Shown one piece after another: positions 12,024-24,057 of a stretch of DNA of 64,000 nucleotides. A program made the position numbers and the translations under genes. The notes below the pieces were generated by a model. That model saw only the letters and a program-made list of their open reading frames with translations, was not told the DNA's origin and made no database searches. This stretch comes from Allium sativum (taxonomy: Eukaryota; Streptophyta; Magnoliopsida; Asparagales; Amaryllidaceae), in NCBI GenBank assembly GCA_030737875.1, contig CM060912.1:455394310-455458309 (forward strand), written 5' to 3'. How positions within the stretch are numbered: the stretch's first letter is position 1; each line of letters opens with the position of its first letter.

Positions 12024-15000
12024 TGTAACAACCCGGAAAATCTGAACTAGTTTGAAAATTTTAATTTGGCTATTTTAGTGAATTTAAAATATTTGAAATA
12101 AATATTTTAAATAATAACGATGAAAAGTAAGTTTGAATCGACGTTTGAAAATAAATATAATTAATTCTAATTATAAACAAGGCCTGAAATGGCGCGGTAG
12201 TTTCAAAAATTGAATTCAAACTTTGACTGACTGTACAGGGTACAAATTGAAACGGATTTTAGTGAAACCAAAATTATTTAAATCTGTTAGTGAATATCTT
12301 TCTAATGAATCCGAAGAATCAAAGTTTCATAGCGGGAAGCAAAAGTTATGGCTAAATGAATTTTCAGAAAGGTCGCTATAGAGTTTATATAGCCCGTGAA
12401 AATGGCCATTTTGCAAATGACCTCAGAATTTATTGAAACCACTTTTGTTGGATCCAGGATGTTAAATTATTGCTAAGTTTCAAATTTCATAATTTTTGAA
12501 GCTAGTATGTGAGCGTGGCAAAGGAAAATGTGTTTGGTCGATTTCTATTAGATTGAATCGACCAGAAAAGGGCCATTTTTCAAACGGTCTCAGAATTCGA
12601 CGAAACTAGTTTTGTTGGGACCATATCGTCAAAACATAGCTAGATTTATTTTTCGGGAATTTTTAGAATCAGTATGAGGCCCCGGCAAATTGAAATGTAC
12701 GTTCAAATTAAATATTAAATGTTTTATATTTTAATTTGAAGGAAAACTGACTAAAACATTCAAATGGGCCTTCGAAACATATCCCATTGTGTTCGGAATG
12801 GGGGTATTTAGCTGGAGACGACAGTCATTGGGTCTGGATTGGGGTTCGTGTGTGAAAGAGGGTATTTTTGGATTTTTAAAAATTTATAAATATATAAAAA
12901 AAACTCTCATTGGCCAACGCAACATCCTCTCTCCTCGTGAATTCTCTCTCCCCCCACGATAAACGACGGACGCCGCTTCTTTCCTTCTCTCCTTAAATCC
13001 GATCAAACCACTCATTAAAATCAAGAGCTCCTGTTGGGGTTTTTGTAGAGCATCACAAGAGCTTCAAATCCTTATAGGGATTGGAATTTTTCGTTCAGCA
13101 TTCAAGGAGAATCGAGCTCCGGAAGTTTCATCGTTCAAGTAGCCGACGCCGCCGCTAGGAGCCATAGAACTCCACCCCACCACTAGCACACGTGCGCCGC
13201 TCCAAGGCCAACAGCGTAGCATAGGCCGATCGCCCTCAAGCTCCACCGTTTGCGCGCAAATCCGTGACCTAGGTTTGAGGAAAACTGCTGAGGTACGGTT
13301 TAAATTATATTAAACTATTTAGTAGCACTTTAAAGCGCTACGGTTTTTGATTTCATTGTTAAAATCATATCTTTTTCGTTTCTTGACGAAATTCAGTGAA
13401 ACAAGAGACAGTGGACTCGTGTGGACGTCTTCTACATTCTGGAAGAGATCACATATTTTTTTGAGCCTTCTGCTATTTTAGATGGAGTGGAACCCAATGT
13501 GAGATTTCTGAATTATAAACGATATGGAAAACGACGATGTATAAATTATATAGTCGATGTATGAGTTATATAAGCGTTGTACACTTCATGTATAAGCGTT
13601 GTATAAGTTGTACGTTCGATGTATAAGTTATATATGCGTTGTAAAAATTATATATGTGTTGAATAGAAGTGAAATATACTTATATATATATATATATACA
13701 CGCCCCTCGTCCACAAACCATGGACGATATTTATTGGTTGTGATTGGTGTGAAAATTGGTTGGTAGCGAATGGTTGATTAGAATTGTTTGTGGTTGAAAT
13801 TGATTGATTGTGGTTGAAAAATACCCGTTTGTGGTTGAGAATTATTTAGTTGAAACCACATAGGATTAGTTTGTGGAAAAGAAAGAAAAAAATATACATG
13901 CTGCATGTGTGCGAACTAGATGCATGAAATCCCCATTGTCAAAAGCTGCGAGGCTTTAAGGTAGAGCGAGGAGCCGTACTAGGGACGGCCCTGGTTTTAA
14001 TTACCCTGTCGTTAAGCTGCCGAAATTTTGAATAATATTCATGTGTTAGAATTATTTTCATGTGTTGAAACTATATTCGTGTGTTGAATAGAAATCATTC
14101 ATGTGTTGAATAGAAATTCATTCGTTGAATAGAAATTCATGTGTTGAATGGTATTCGTATTTTAAATAAATTGTTTTAACTATAAAAATCACATTTTTAT
14201 TTTATATATACGAACTATAGAAAACATTCATGTGTTGAATAGAAATTCATTCGTTGAATAGAAATTCATGTGTTGAATGGTATTCGTGTTTTAAATAAAT
14301 TGTTTTAACAATAAAAATCATATTTTTATTTTATATATACGAACTATAGAAAAACATTCATGTGTTGAATAGGAATTCTTTTGTTGAATAGAAATTCATG
14401 TGTTGAATGGTATTCGTGTTTTAAATAAATTTCTTTAACAATAAAAATCACATTTTTATTATATATACGAACTATAGAAAACATTCATGTTTTGAATAGA
14501 AATTCATTCGTTGAATAGAAATTCATGTGTTGAATAGTATTCGTGTTTGAAATAAATTGTTTTATGATAAAAATCATATTTTTATCATCTATATGAACTA
14601 TATAAAATAGTCGAGTTTTGAAATAAATTGTTTTGCAATAAAAATCACATTTTTATTATATACATGAATTGTTAAAAATAGTGAAGTGTCGAAATAAATG
14701 TCGGTTGGATAAAAATATCATTTCTATCAAATGTATGAAAAGAAAATAGTTTTGAAATCGAAGAATCAATTATATTTATATATATAAATATAATTGAAAT
14801 ATATCGAATAACGAAGCCGCAGTTCGTGTTTTGATACTGTGATTTCAAACGATTAGTGCGAGAGATCCAACCATCGGATTTTCCCGAAACTGAAACCGTT
14901 GGGTTCGCTTTGGAAATATCTTTCAAAGGACACCAACTTTGTGAAGATCCAACAGTTGGATTGTCTGGAATGTTTAATTCAAATCTGAAGAAAAATAGCA

Positions 15001-17272
15001 CCAGAATCGATTATATTTTTATTTATATATATATAATTAAATTAAATCGAATAACGACGGTGCAGTTCGTATTTTGAAATCGAAACTTCAAACGAGTGTA
15101 CCGGGAGATCCGACCGTCGGATTTTCCCAAAACTGGAACCGTTGGATTCGTTTTGAAAAGATCTTTCTAATGATATAAAATTTGTGAAGATCCAATGGTT
15201 AGATTTTCAGATATGTGCAAATCAAATATGAAGAAAAACAACGCCACGGCCGAGTTATGGCCCGAAGCGTCGTTTGAATAAATTGGCTTTAAATAAATAA
15301 ATAAAAATGGCGATAAATCGTTATAAAATATTATAAACGATTTGGAATGGAAATAAACCGAATTTACTCAGTTTATTGAATATTTTATGGTTGAATGTGA
15401 AGTTTATAAACTAACTGGAGGTTAGCTAAGTCGGATGGTTTCCTAGATTTTGATCTGATGTTGGTTTCGGCCTTTGGGGTTAATATTTGGGAAATCGTTC
15501 TCTTACTGATTTACGGTTAGTGAATAATGAATTGGAATGAAGCGTATGTTGTGTTTGTGTAGCACTTGTTAAATATATATTCGAGTTGCTCAGAAAGACC
15601 GGGTTTATCCCATTCTGAATAACTGAATCGACGATAAGAAATCGAAGATGAAGACGGTGGTTGAAGACCGGAGATCTTTGCCTCGGTTGGATGATAACTG
15701 ATGTCCTGATTGGGAGGCATCCCGAAATATGGATAATGAGTGATGATCGTCCGGACGTACGTGGAGATCGATGGGTGTGCGAGGTATATAGTGCCTCCGG
15801 TTTCATTCAGACCCAGAACGGACTTGCAAATGGACTGTGTGTCTGACATTGGAATTCATTCTGTGTGATTGATAGCCATCAGTTGCATGGTGTGAATTGC
15901 CTGTGTGGCATGCTAAGATGCAGTGATCAAGGCTTCTGTTGAAAAGCAAAGTTTTGTGGTTGATGATCAAAGCAAGGCCTGTGTGGCATAGCTTTGTGTA
16001 TAACGTGAATTCGCGAGCCTCACACCCCGATATGGACCAAAAACGGGAGAGGACCTCAGGGAGGGCATGCGTTTCCTTCTAGCTAGAGGTGGTGTCAGTG
16101 CTTAAACTGGCTAACATTTATATTATTTTCACATGTGCGGTTGTTGCTGTTGTGAGGCGCCTCAGATATATCAGTGACTATGTGAAGCCGATGGAGTCAT
16201 TCGTTGGCTCATTTACGCCCCAAAGGGTGGGGAAATGCAGTGTTCAGGCATTTTAATCCACATCGGTGGACCGGCCCTGACGAACCAAGGGTCGATGCGC
16301 TCTGACCCTGAGACTCGGGCTAGACAGTCTTGAAGTCGGTAAGGACTATCTTTTGCCTTGGTTCATGACGAAAATCCAATTTCCAAATACGACATGTGCG
16401 GTTTTGATTGTATACTTATATATGGTGACATGATGTATGGTTCCCATGCCGTCTATGATTGATATTTATGGTTGTGTATGAAATTAGAACTAACTAGAAA
16501 CGAGCTAAGATGGGTGGTTTCCTGGGTATTGGTCTGATGTTGGTTTCGGCCTTCGGGGTTAATACTTAGGGAATCGTTCTCTTGCTAATTTACAGTTGGA
16601 GTCTAATTAAGAATTAAACGACAAAACTTACATTCTAAGTGTTTTATTCGTATCTAGCATATTTTGGCCATTATAAGGTAAAACTCTATCCTCCGGTTTG
16701 CATTGCAATATGTGATGGGAATTGAGTCTTATAATGGCTTCATTTTTATAAAAAGCATTGCGATGTTTAAAAGATTTACTTGTTTTAAAGCACTGGCAAT
16801 CCAATGGAGTAAACCCGTTCCGCAAAAGTGGCGTGGTCCTGTGATTAGCCAATTATATAATGTGTTAAGTAGATTTGTCATACCAGTCCCATGACTGACT
16901 CGTAGTTTGTTTCACTTGCAAACTCGGGTGTCCTTATTTCTACACGGGCAGCCTTGACTTCAGGTTTTAGCAGGCTCTTTCTGGATAGCTGGAGCTGAAG
17001 ATGGATTCTATCATTTACCTCTTTTTATGCTGTTCAGCTCCTAATGTACATATTATGTTGTTTTCCACTGTAGACATTTATGTATAGCTGAATTGTATTT
17101 GTACTAAGTATGATCCTGTATAGTGTGTAACTCTGATGATTACTTTTATCCAGTGTATTATTTGTGCATTATCTGGTGTATTTATTTAATTCTGGTTTGC
17201 TATTATCTGTTTATATGTTATATTCCAAAGATTACCCTTGACACCGATGTACGGGGTTTTGGGGTTGTCACA
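12024..17272 (+). repeat. 3' LTR of the family 1 giant-LTR element
   Basis: Collinear with 5515-10732 and carries every landmark, with TATA-like box at 12885-12898, hairpin at 13707-13727 and U5 stem-loop at 16904-16924. About 4 differences in the first 130 bp suggest a few percent divergence between the LTRs. The TTCCGCT box has become TTCCACT at 17063, a CpG-type change. Confidence 0.85.
16904..16924 (+). other. U5 stem-loop (family 1, right LTR)
   Basis: AGTTTG at 16904-16909 pairs with CAAACT at 16919-16924, identical to the left LTR copy. Confidence 0.55.
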
Positions 17273-17737
17273 GGTGCCCCCTTGACGGGACTTACAACTC
17301 GTCGGTTATGTCAATCGGAATGGTTTTTAGCTTTCAACTTTGAGTCTTCTATATTAGCGTTGTCTTTGTCAAGAAGTCCTCCCAAGTTGTCATTGTGATG
17401 ATCAGAGGCTGATGAATTTGCAATCTCTTCAAGGTTGATATGGATTTTCGGAGGAGGAGAGGGATTTGCTTGAACATTTAGGAGAGCACTCATTTTATCC
17501 ATTAAAGCTTAATTAGCATCCAACAGAGTTTTATTAGCATTGATTAAGGCTTTGTTGGAAGCTTCCATGTGTTGACTCAAGTTCTAGACGACGGCTTCTA
17601 ATTTAGCTCTTGTCACTCCAGCGCCGACCATTGAATTTTCTCCAACTTCAAAGCAGTTGGTGAGTGGAGTAGTCTCGTTGTTAACAACGTTGTCATTTCT
17701 TCACCCGCTTTACTTATGGTCTTCTTAGATTTAGCCA
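17273..17737 (-). pseudogene. gag, N-terminal part, of the gag-only element
   Basis: Minus-strand ATG at 17737 opens with MAKSKK. A readable frame then contains NCFEVGENSM, GAGVTRAKLEAVV, HMEASNKAL and the long open segment 17502-17311 (starting MDKMSALLNVQ). At least one frameshift and three stops are visible, so it is dead. The frame runs to the border of the giant-LTR element and continues in phase at 5514. The start is chosen because it sits about 130 bp after the primer site and is matched by the partial copy at 1-31. This is the divergent N-terminal region usual in plant Ty3/gypsy gag. Confidence 0.7.
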
Positions 17738-17870
17738 TTATTTCGGACAAGGCTTTGAATTTTGATGAGAATTCGTCGATTGGTCCAGATTGCAGACTTG
17801 GTAAATCTATGGTAGAAGTAGGTTTAGAGCTTCAATCTGGAGCTCTTAAATTTGAGAGAAGTGCGGACGT

Positions 17871-17891
17871 AGCCCTATGGTGGGAGCCAAA
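17871..17891 (-). other. primer-binding-site region of the right minus-strand LTR
   Basis: On the minus strand it starts TTGGCTCCCACCATAGGGCT, directly after the LTR end. It differs by a few bases from the copy at 161-181. Confidence 0.55.
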
Positions 17892-19948
17892 AGTTAAAAT
17901 CGAAATTTGATTTCAACACAAAAGGTGCTTTATAAGCACTTCACCAAATGGTTAGATTAGAATATGGAACCACGTAATCACAAAATAAAGAGCACAAAAT
18001 GAAAACAAGGGATTTTTATAGTGGTTGATTTAGAATAGATCTACATCCACTTTTGAATCACTTCTCATTATGATACTGTGGTTTACAACACACATGAATT
18101 TTCTCATATTACTCATCTCTCGCTTCTCTCTCTTTCTAGGATCTAAATTGCACTTGAATTGGCAAAGGAAATGGACAGATCTCTTGCTTTGTAATGCTGG
18201 ATGTATGAATCTTCAATCACTTTTGCAATCGGACGATCTTCATGGATTCCATAGCGATTTAGCGTTAGATATAGCCTTTAGAGAGGATTAGAAGTGGTTA
18301 GAGATCATTTGAATTAAATAGAGTGATTTTCCATGGCATATGAAGGAGTTAGAGAAGCTTTGCTTGAATTTGAGAACTCTAATGTTGATTGGAATAGATT
18401 TGATCCATATGATATTGGAGAGAAGTTGTTTGACCCTTCGAAGCCATTAATGAATTTAGAATAGAGCTTCAAATTTGGCAGCACTATGTGGTAGGAATGA
18501 AATTCCCCCGTTCAAGTATGATGTAGTGGGGTATTTATAGGAGCTTTTTAGGGGTAGTGGCACACGTGTAAATAGAAGAGTACAGCAGGCGCCAACAATA
18601 TATGGGCACTTTTCAGCTGGTCAGTGGCATACGGTGTGATGTAAAGGATATGGTGCTAAAGACATGGCCTTCACAGTATTGGAGCACGCGGCTTTATTTA
18701 GATTGGGAACAACTTGGGCTCTTTCTCTCATCACGTGATGACAACTGCATTCCACTGCTTTACAGTTGGCAATAACCTAACTTTTTGACTCACGGCATGC
18801 TTTTCCTTATATTATGCGACATGTTTCTCATCATACACACCTTGTCTTCCATTTTATTCATGCCTCAATTGTTATATGGCGTACCCCTTTTATACGGCTT
18901 GACCCAGATTATTCCATGCGCCTTGAGTCTTTTCATAGCTGGCTTTTTTTTTGCGGCATGAACTAATAACATGTAAATAACGACATGAGTCAATAATCCT
19001 TTCATATTTGGTCCAGCTATATTTGTTATATATAAGATATGCACTGCTTCTTACCTCGCATCCATGTGGCCTCACGTGTTAATTATCCCATGCTGCTACT
19101 TTATATATGGACGTGGAGCCATCTACTTGGCTTACAAATGAAGACATGAACTCATTTCCATGAACAACCTGGTAGTAGATGAGCTATGACCCGGTTGATC
19201 ATCAGACATGCTGAATGAAATGGACGGTGCGACATGGACATTTGCGGCTTGACTGCGAGGCAAATATGCTTCATAGCCTAACCATATAAGTTATCTCGTT
19301 TGACCATTATTTGCATGTTGTGACATGGTTTAAGATGAATGAAATAAAGCTCCATGGTTCCACTTTAATGATACAAAAACGGTCTGAGATGCATGTTTAT
19401 TTTTATAAATTGGTCCATGCAAAGACTGGTGTTGAATATATGTATATTTATGGCATGAAGGACTCAAGATGCGTGCTTCCTGACATGGTGATCTCGTTTG
19501 ATACACACTTGATCTGAACGATATGGTAATGTCGAACGACATGGCTTTAGGCTCATAACATACGAGGTGAGTCCAGCGGCATGAGTCCAACGACTTAGTT
19601 TATGTGGATGTGCCAGCCTGTTTGAGTCCTTTGCTCCCAACGACATAGATGAAGATGACTTAGATTCTGGAGCGACTTGATTTTCTCGACATGGTTGATG
19701 TCTCTTATAACGGCGTAGATGATGTCGCTGGAATCGGTATGAAACTCTATGCGGCTTGGATGGACATGTTTGCATGTCGTGTTAATGACTTGATGCCTGT
19801 GGCTTGATGTGCTAATGCCACGAACCATGCCGAGCTGAACGAACTGAACCATGTCGCACCCGAATGACTTAAGCCATATCGCATCTGGATGACTTAGGCG
19901 ATCTCGAAACATTATTTTCAGAACTACGTTTTCACAATGGGGTTAATA
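17892..19948 (-). mobile_element. 5' LTR of the gag-only Ty3/gypsy element (right copy)
   Basis: Collinear with 182-2184 and about 2.06 kb long. The terminal AACA has become AATA at 19945-19948. A TATA box (minus TATAAATA, plus 18532-18539) is present here but deleted in the left copy. Homology to the left copy stops exactly at 19948, which fixes the element border; the next base starts unrelated sequence. Confidence 0.8.
18532..18539 (-). promoter_or_regulatory. TATA box in the minus-strand LTR
   Basis: TATAAATA on the minus strand, about 640 bp before the LTR end and the gag leader. The left LTR lacks it. Confidence 0.5.
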
Positions 19949-20170
19949 ATGGGAGACGGAAGAGAATATGAAGACGATCCATCCATAATTCTTCGTTGGT
20001 ATAACTCGTTAATGTCTTATCACCTTACACCATTGTAACTTTTACTACTCATTAAAATAATGCATGCTAGGGTAAGGCTATGGATGCATGGCTTGATGGA
20101 TTCTAGTTTGGATGGTAAATTGGTTGCTTGTGGATGATAGATATGCAGAGTTGTTTTGGTTTCTTGTGTT
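19949..20170 (+). mobile_element. 3' untranslated part of a Tekay chromovirus, split from 38733 onward
   Basis: The segment resembles 40860-40960, which lies between a chromovirus coding end and its polypurine tract: both contain GCATGCTAGG and a similar G/T-rich run. Its right end carries GTGTT (20166-20170), matching GTGTC at 38728-38732, where the same layout resumes and leads into a polypurine tract. It is therefore probably the left half of a Tekay 3' end broken by the solo giant LTR. Confidence 0.45.
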
Positions 20171-20564
20171 TGTGATGTCCTACAAATCTGTACTATCTGA
20201 GTTGACTAATACACCACACATCCAACCCAAATTGTACAGAATTACGAATCATTATGAAATAAGAAGAAAAAGTTAGAAGAAGAACAAAAACAACAACACA
20301 GAATCTCACAATCGTAGCGGAATAAAATATAAATAATCACTTTTGAAATACAATTGTATTTGGACTTACATACATTATCAGAGTATATCACAAATACAAC
20401 ACAGTGGAATAAACTATAAATATCAACACTGAAACCTCCTGCTCCAAACTCCTTCAGATAAATCTGTAAAATCCTGAGCTACTTGACTGTCCGTACAATA
20501 TGGGCACCCAAGAGTTTAGGTAAAACATAACAAAATAAACTCTGGGACTGGTATGAGTAAACAA
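20171..20564 (-). repeat. solo giant LTR, family 3, distal (3') part
   Basis: On the minus strand this is the end of an LTR terminating GACATCACA. It carries the U5 stem-loop (20511-20543) and a TTCCGCT box (20316-20322). The rest lies at 33117-38727 beyond the Tat element. Together they make about 6.0 kb, close to the 6.2 kb LTR of family 2. Flanks GTGTT (20166-20170) and GTGTC (38728-38732) are a near-perfect 5 bp target duplication, so this is a solo LTR. Confidence 0.72.
20511..20543 (-). other. U5 stem-loop (solo LTR, family 3)
   Basis: AGAGTTTA and TAAACTCT (plus 20511-20518 and 20536-20543) form an 8 bp stem. On the minus strand it is followed by TGGGTGCCC, as in families 1 and 2. Confidence 0.6.
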
Positions 20565-21211
20565 TCTAAAATGGTTTTATAATCAATCAGGGCACGATAA
20601 TGCGACAAACTCACACCCAGAATGCTCTAAGTGGGCCAATCGATGAGGGTCGACATTTAAACTTACTTCCCTCATCAGGCGTGGTCCAGGAAGAAGGCCG
20701 ATATAACCAAGCATGATCAGCCGCCTTGCATTCAATTATGAGCCAAAGAGCCATCCTATAAAATAGCTCATTCTTGATCTTACCCTTTCCATATCATCCG
20801 GATCAAGTGCCACTTCATACCGATAATTCAAGGAGTACCAATTCCTCATCAGATACCGATTCATTCAGCATCCTATTCTTTCGGATCCCATAACACGTGT
20901 CCAAACTAGCCCAAGTATTGTATCACCTATAAATACCCTTTCTGAGTTCAAAAGAGGGGACTTTTGGAGGAAAAGAAACTCTAGTTTTTGAGTACTTTTA
21001 TTAATCTCCTATTGTATCACCATTGTAACTATTTTGTCTGATAGTTGAAACCATATATAAGAGATTATAAATTAGACGTAGCTAATTAACTCCAAACCAT
21101 TATAAATTCGTGTGTGATTTCCTCCATTTTTAAATTTTTACAGTTACTAAAATTCACTTATTCTCTACATAACCCTTCCTTTGGGTGTTGTACCAATTTT
21201 TGGTGTCAATA
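20565..21211 (+). repeat. 5' LTR of the Tat element
   Basis: Aligns with 32464-33116 from about 20590 on (for example ATGCGACA at 20599 and GATCAGCCGCCTTGCATTC at 20716). The first about 25 bp are diverged and the TG start is lost; the left border is set by the AACAA duplication and by equal length (647 against 653 bp). TATAAATA lies at 20928-20935. The end reads GGTGTCAATA instead of GGTGTCAACA. Confidence 0.75.
20928..20935 (+). promoter_or_regulatory. TATA box of the Tat 5' LTR
   Basis: TATAAATA; the same box is at 32832-32839 in the 3' LTR. Confidence 0.5.
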
Positions 21212-21240
21212 CTTTGGTGCTTTCACTGAGAATTGATATT
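21212..21240 (+). other. primer-binding-site region of the Tat element
   Basis: The LTR is followed by CTTTGGTGCTTTCACTGAGA. This leader is typical of Tat-type elements; the primer tRNA is not assigned. Confidence 0.4.
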
Positions 21241-21325
21241 CTCAGTCTAGTACGAATTTTTGCTCTATTTTCGGATCACCAAGTCCAAGACGAAAATATT
21301 ACCTTCGCCCTTGTATTACTGTTTT

Positions 21326-23245
21326 ATGGCTGGAAAAACTGCTCGCAATGCTGGAAAGAAACCGTAGGTAGGAACATCTGCGGAAGCTACCGACGGATCG
21401 ACCGCCCCTGAAACTACTTCGAATTAACCCGCATTACCCCACATGGCGGATCCAGCTTCATCTTCCGCTTTCGCCACTCGAGATGAGTTTATGGCGGTGT
21501 TGAATCGGCTCTAGGAAACTATGAATGCCTTGAAAGCCCATGCTCAAGAGAATGATGCGATGTGAAAAGATGTGACTCATATGACGAGGCAATAGGAGGA
21601 GTTTAGAAACCAAACCCAAGAGGTTCGGGACCATCAACTCCCTCCTCCCTAGTTAGATCAAGTGTCGGAACGCTCCTCATCATCTGAGGGAAGCAGAGAT
21701 CCACATCGGTCTTGACGTCCACTAGAAAGAGCCGAAAATGTTCGGTAGTTGCTTCTCGAGAGACCTCAAGATCGGCCAGGGGTAGGCGGCCAAGCCCAGG
21801 CCAACCAAACCAAGCTGGAAATTGTTGGTCTCATAGCTCTACAAAACTGAGAAGCATCTCCAGACGTTTATCACAACGCTACCCAGGGAGATCGGGACCC
21901 TGTTCAACCTCCCCAGAATCTTGTGATCGACCGAGATACCTAGGGAGGAAGAAGGAATGCCCGGACGGCATTCCCCGATGAAAGAGCCAGGAGAGGTCGG
22001 TCTATTGAGGAAATCGACCAAGACATAGTTATTCCGCCAAATCTAACAGCCATGGTACGATAGATTATGAATGACAATCGAGGACATAGGAATAAAGACT
22101 GGGGAGTTGACCGAAGCCACACACCATTCACCGATGACATCTTACAAGCGGTGTTCCCCAGAAGATATAATATGCCCTAGATGAACCAGTACGACGGTAC
22201 CTCTGACCCACAATAGCATCTGATGAGGTACTCATGGCACAAGGAAGTAGCGGTGGCCCCCGACACTATCAAGTGCAAAGCCTTTCCCATCTTTTTGAGC
22301 AGAATTGCACTCATGTGGTTCGTGCGCCTACCCGCAAGGTCTGTCCGAAGCTTTAAAGATTTGAGTGAGAAATTTCTGACTCAATTCCTTCTTCACGCTA
22401 CCAAATAAAAGAATGTCATGGCTCTCTCAACAGTGAAGCAGGGAAGAGGCAAATCCCTTTGGAATTATCTTGATCGATTCAATCAGTCCGCTACTGAAGT
22501 GAGCAACCCCAACCACGAGACTGTTTTGATGGCCATGGACGATGGCATCGACAAGCAGACAGAGTTTGGGAAGTATTTGATTTGAAAGCCACCAACATCG
22601 ATTGAGGCTTTTTATGAAAAGGCCCACATCCGACTGAGACAAGAAGATGCAAGGTTAGAAGAGGAGGATGGCCCGAAAGAAGCACTTACCCCATCGACCC
22701 AGAACAATGTCGCAGTCAAGCAATCTGGGGATAACTTGGGAAAAGTAGAAGTGAACGTCGGAAGCCACGGCAAACGAAATGGTGAAGGGTCGAAAGAGAC
22801 CAATGGGGACTCAGGACAGAGGAGGAAAGCCCTAAAGTGACCCCGGTTCCAGGTATTTGAGACTTATACTATCTTGAATGACACATTGAAGAACATCTAC
22901 CTCGATATCTATAACACGGTTCAGTATAAGAAGCTTCCCCTACGTGAACCTATGGAGAAAGAGCGGGAAACTGGGAAATATTGCATATTCCATGATATCT
23001 ATGGACATACGACCAATGAGTGTCGACATCTCAGGGACATCATTGAGAAGCTAATTCTAGAAGGAAAGCTTGATGAATACAAGACGGCTACGAGAGATAG
23101 GGGCCAGGGAACTTCTATGCCCAAACAAAGCCCGACCACATCTCAGGCCACCCCACAGGAGAAAGAGAAGGGGATTTTCATCAACGCTATTGTTGAAGGC
23201 CGCATCCGGCAAGTCACAATGTCAGAGCCATGGAACGTTGTGTAA
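21326..23245 (+). pseudogene. gag of the Tat element, 16 in-frame stops
   Basis: One reading frame runs about 1.9 kb without a frameshift, from an ATG at 21326 to 23245, broken by 16 stop codons (9 TAG, 5 TGA, 2 TAA). Visible parts are a basic start (MAGKTARN), a disordered region, a capsid region at about 22220-22640 (FLTQF, KQGRGKS, YLDRFNQ) and a cysteine-histidine motif near 22977-23030 (YCIFHDIYGHTTNEC) that stands in for the usual zinc knuckle in this lineage. Open pieces are 22223-22408 and 22874-23245. Gag would form the particle and bind element RNA. The predominance of TAG fits C-to-T decay of CAG codons. Confidence 0.82.
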
Positions 23246-23252
23246 ACTCCGT

Positions 23253-23760
23253 GAAATACATCGACGTCGAAGAGACAAGTCCCCTTGAAGCTGCAAGTCC
23301 CGTAAAATATTAAAAAATGATGGTCGATGATATCGTCTTCGGTGATCAGGAATCGGTCGGCATAGAAGCCCCGACGGTCGATCCGCTGGTGATAACAGCC
23401 ATTATTGGACCAGCTACGGTCCGAGAGGCTCTGGTCGACAATGGAAGCTTAGTGAACATTTTGTTCAAACAAGTCTACGACCAAATGAATCTGGATCAAA
23501 AGGACTTGGAACCCTGTACCGGACAAATATGTGGTTTCAATGGAGCTTCAAGCGAATCAATCGGTCAAGTTAAACTATCTGTAGAATTGGGAGATGGGGA
23601 CCATCTGATAGCTAAAATCCTTCTGTTTGTGGTGATGAACATTAACTCGCAGTACAATGCATTTCTGGGATGTCTGCCCCTAGATATATTCCGAGCATGC
23701 ATCGCTCTCTGGTGTTTACTTTTAAAGTTCCCAACTGATAGTGGAATTGGGATGGTATGA
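23253..23760 (+). pseudogene. aspartic protease region of the Tat element
   Basis: Open 147-codon segment (23317-23760) in a different frame from gag. The active-site loop reads ALVDNGSLVNI at about residues 45-55; DNGS or DGGS in place of DTGS is common in this lineage. A flap-side sequence NAFLGCLPLDIFRA follows near its end, where family members usually have an ILGR-type motif. It would cleave gag-pol in the particle. A linker of about 300 bp with frameshifts (23761-24057) separates it from reverse transcriptase. Confidence 0.7.
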
Positions 23761-24057
23761 GGAGACCAAGTAGCAGGTCAAGCTTACTACTTGGAAGAAT
23801 GGAAGGAGCTACGGGGTAGTGGAACCAAAGAGTCTGAAGAATTCTCTCCCCCCGCGGAGAGGAATGAAGCATAGCAATTACAAAAAACATCCCGGCCTGG
23901 GCCATCCATTTATAAACATCGACCCAAGAGAGGACGAAGAGCCGGGATGTAGAAAGGCATCCCCGAATGAGGCTACCGTGGAGATCCCGATCGATGAAGA
24001 TGACCCTACCAGGGTTCTGAAGATTGGGTCCCATCGTGATCCCCTCGGGCGAGGAAA

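Larger units (their letters stand above)
5515..17272 (+). mobile_element. giant-LTR non-autonomous retrotransposon, family 1 (complete)
   Basis: Two LTRs of about 5.2 kb (5515-10732 and 12024-17272) flank only 1.3 kb. Both start TGTAACAACC and end GTTGTCACA. A TGGTATCAGAGC primer site follows the left LTR and a polypurine tract precedes the right one. Flanking 5 bp are TGTGC (5510-5514) and GGTGC (17273-17277), a target-site duplication with one mismatch. The element interrupts the gag of the minus-strand element. No protein-coding domain was found anywhere in its 11.8 kb. LTR ends and U5 blocks resemble the Tekay LTR at 41001-43507, so it is probably a Tekay-dependent non-autonomous family. 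Confidence 0.88.
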
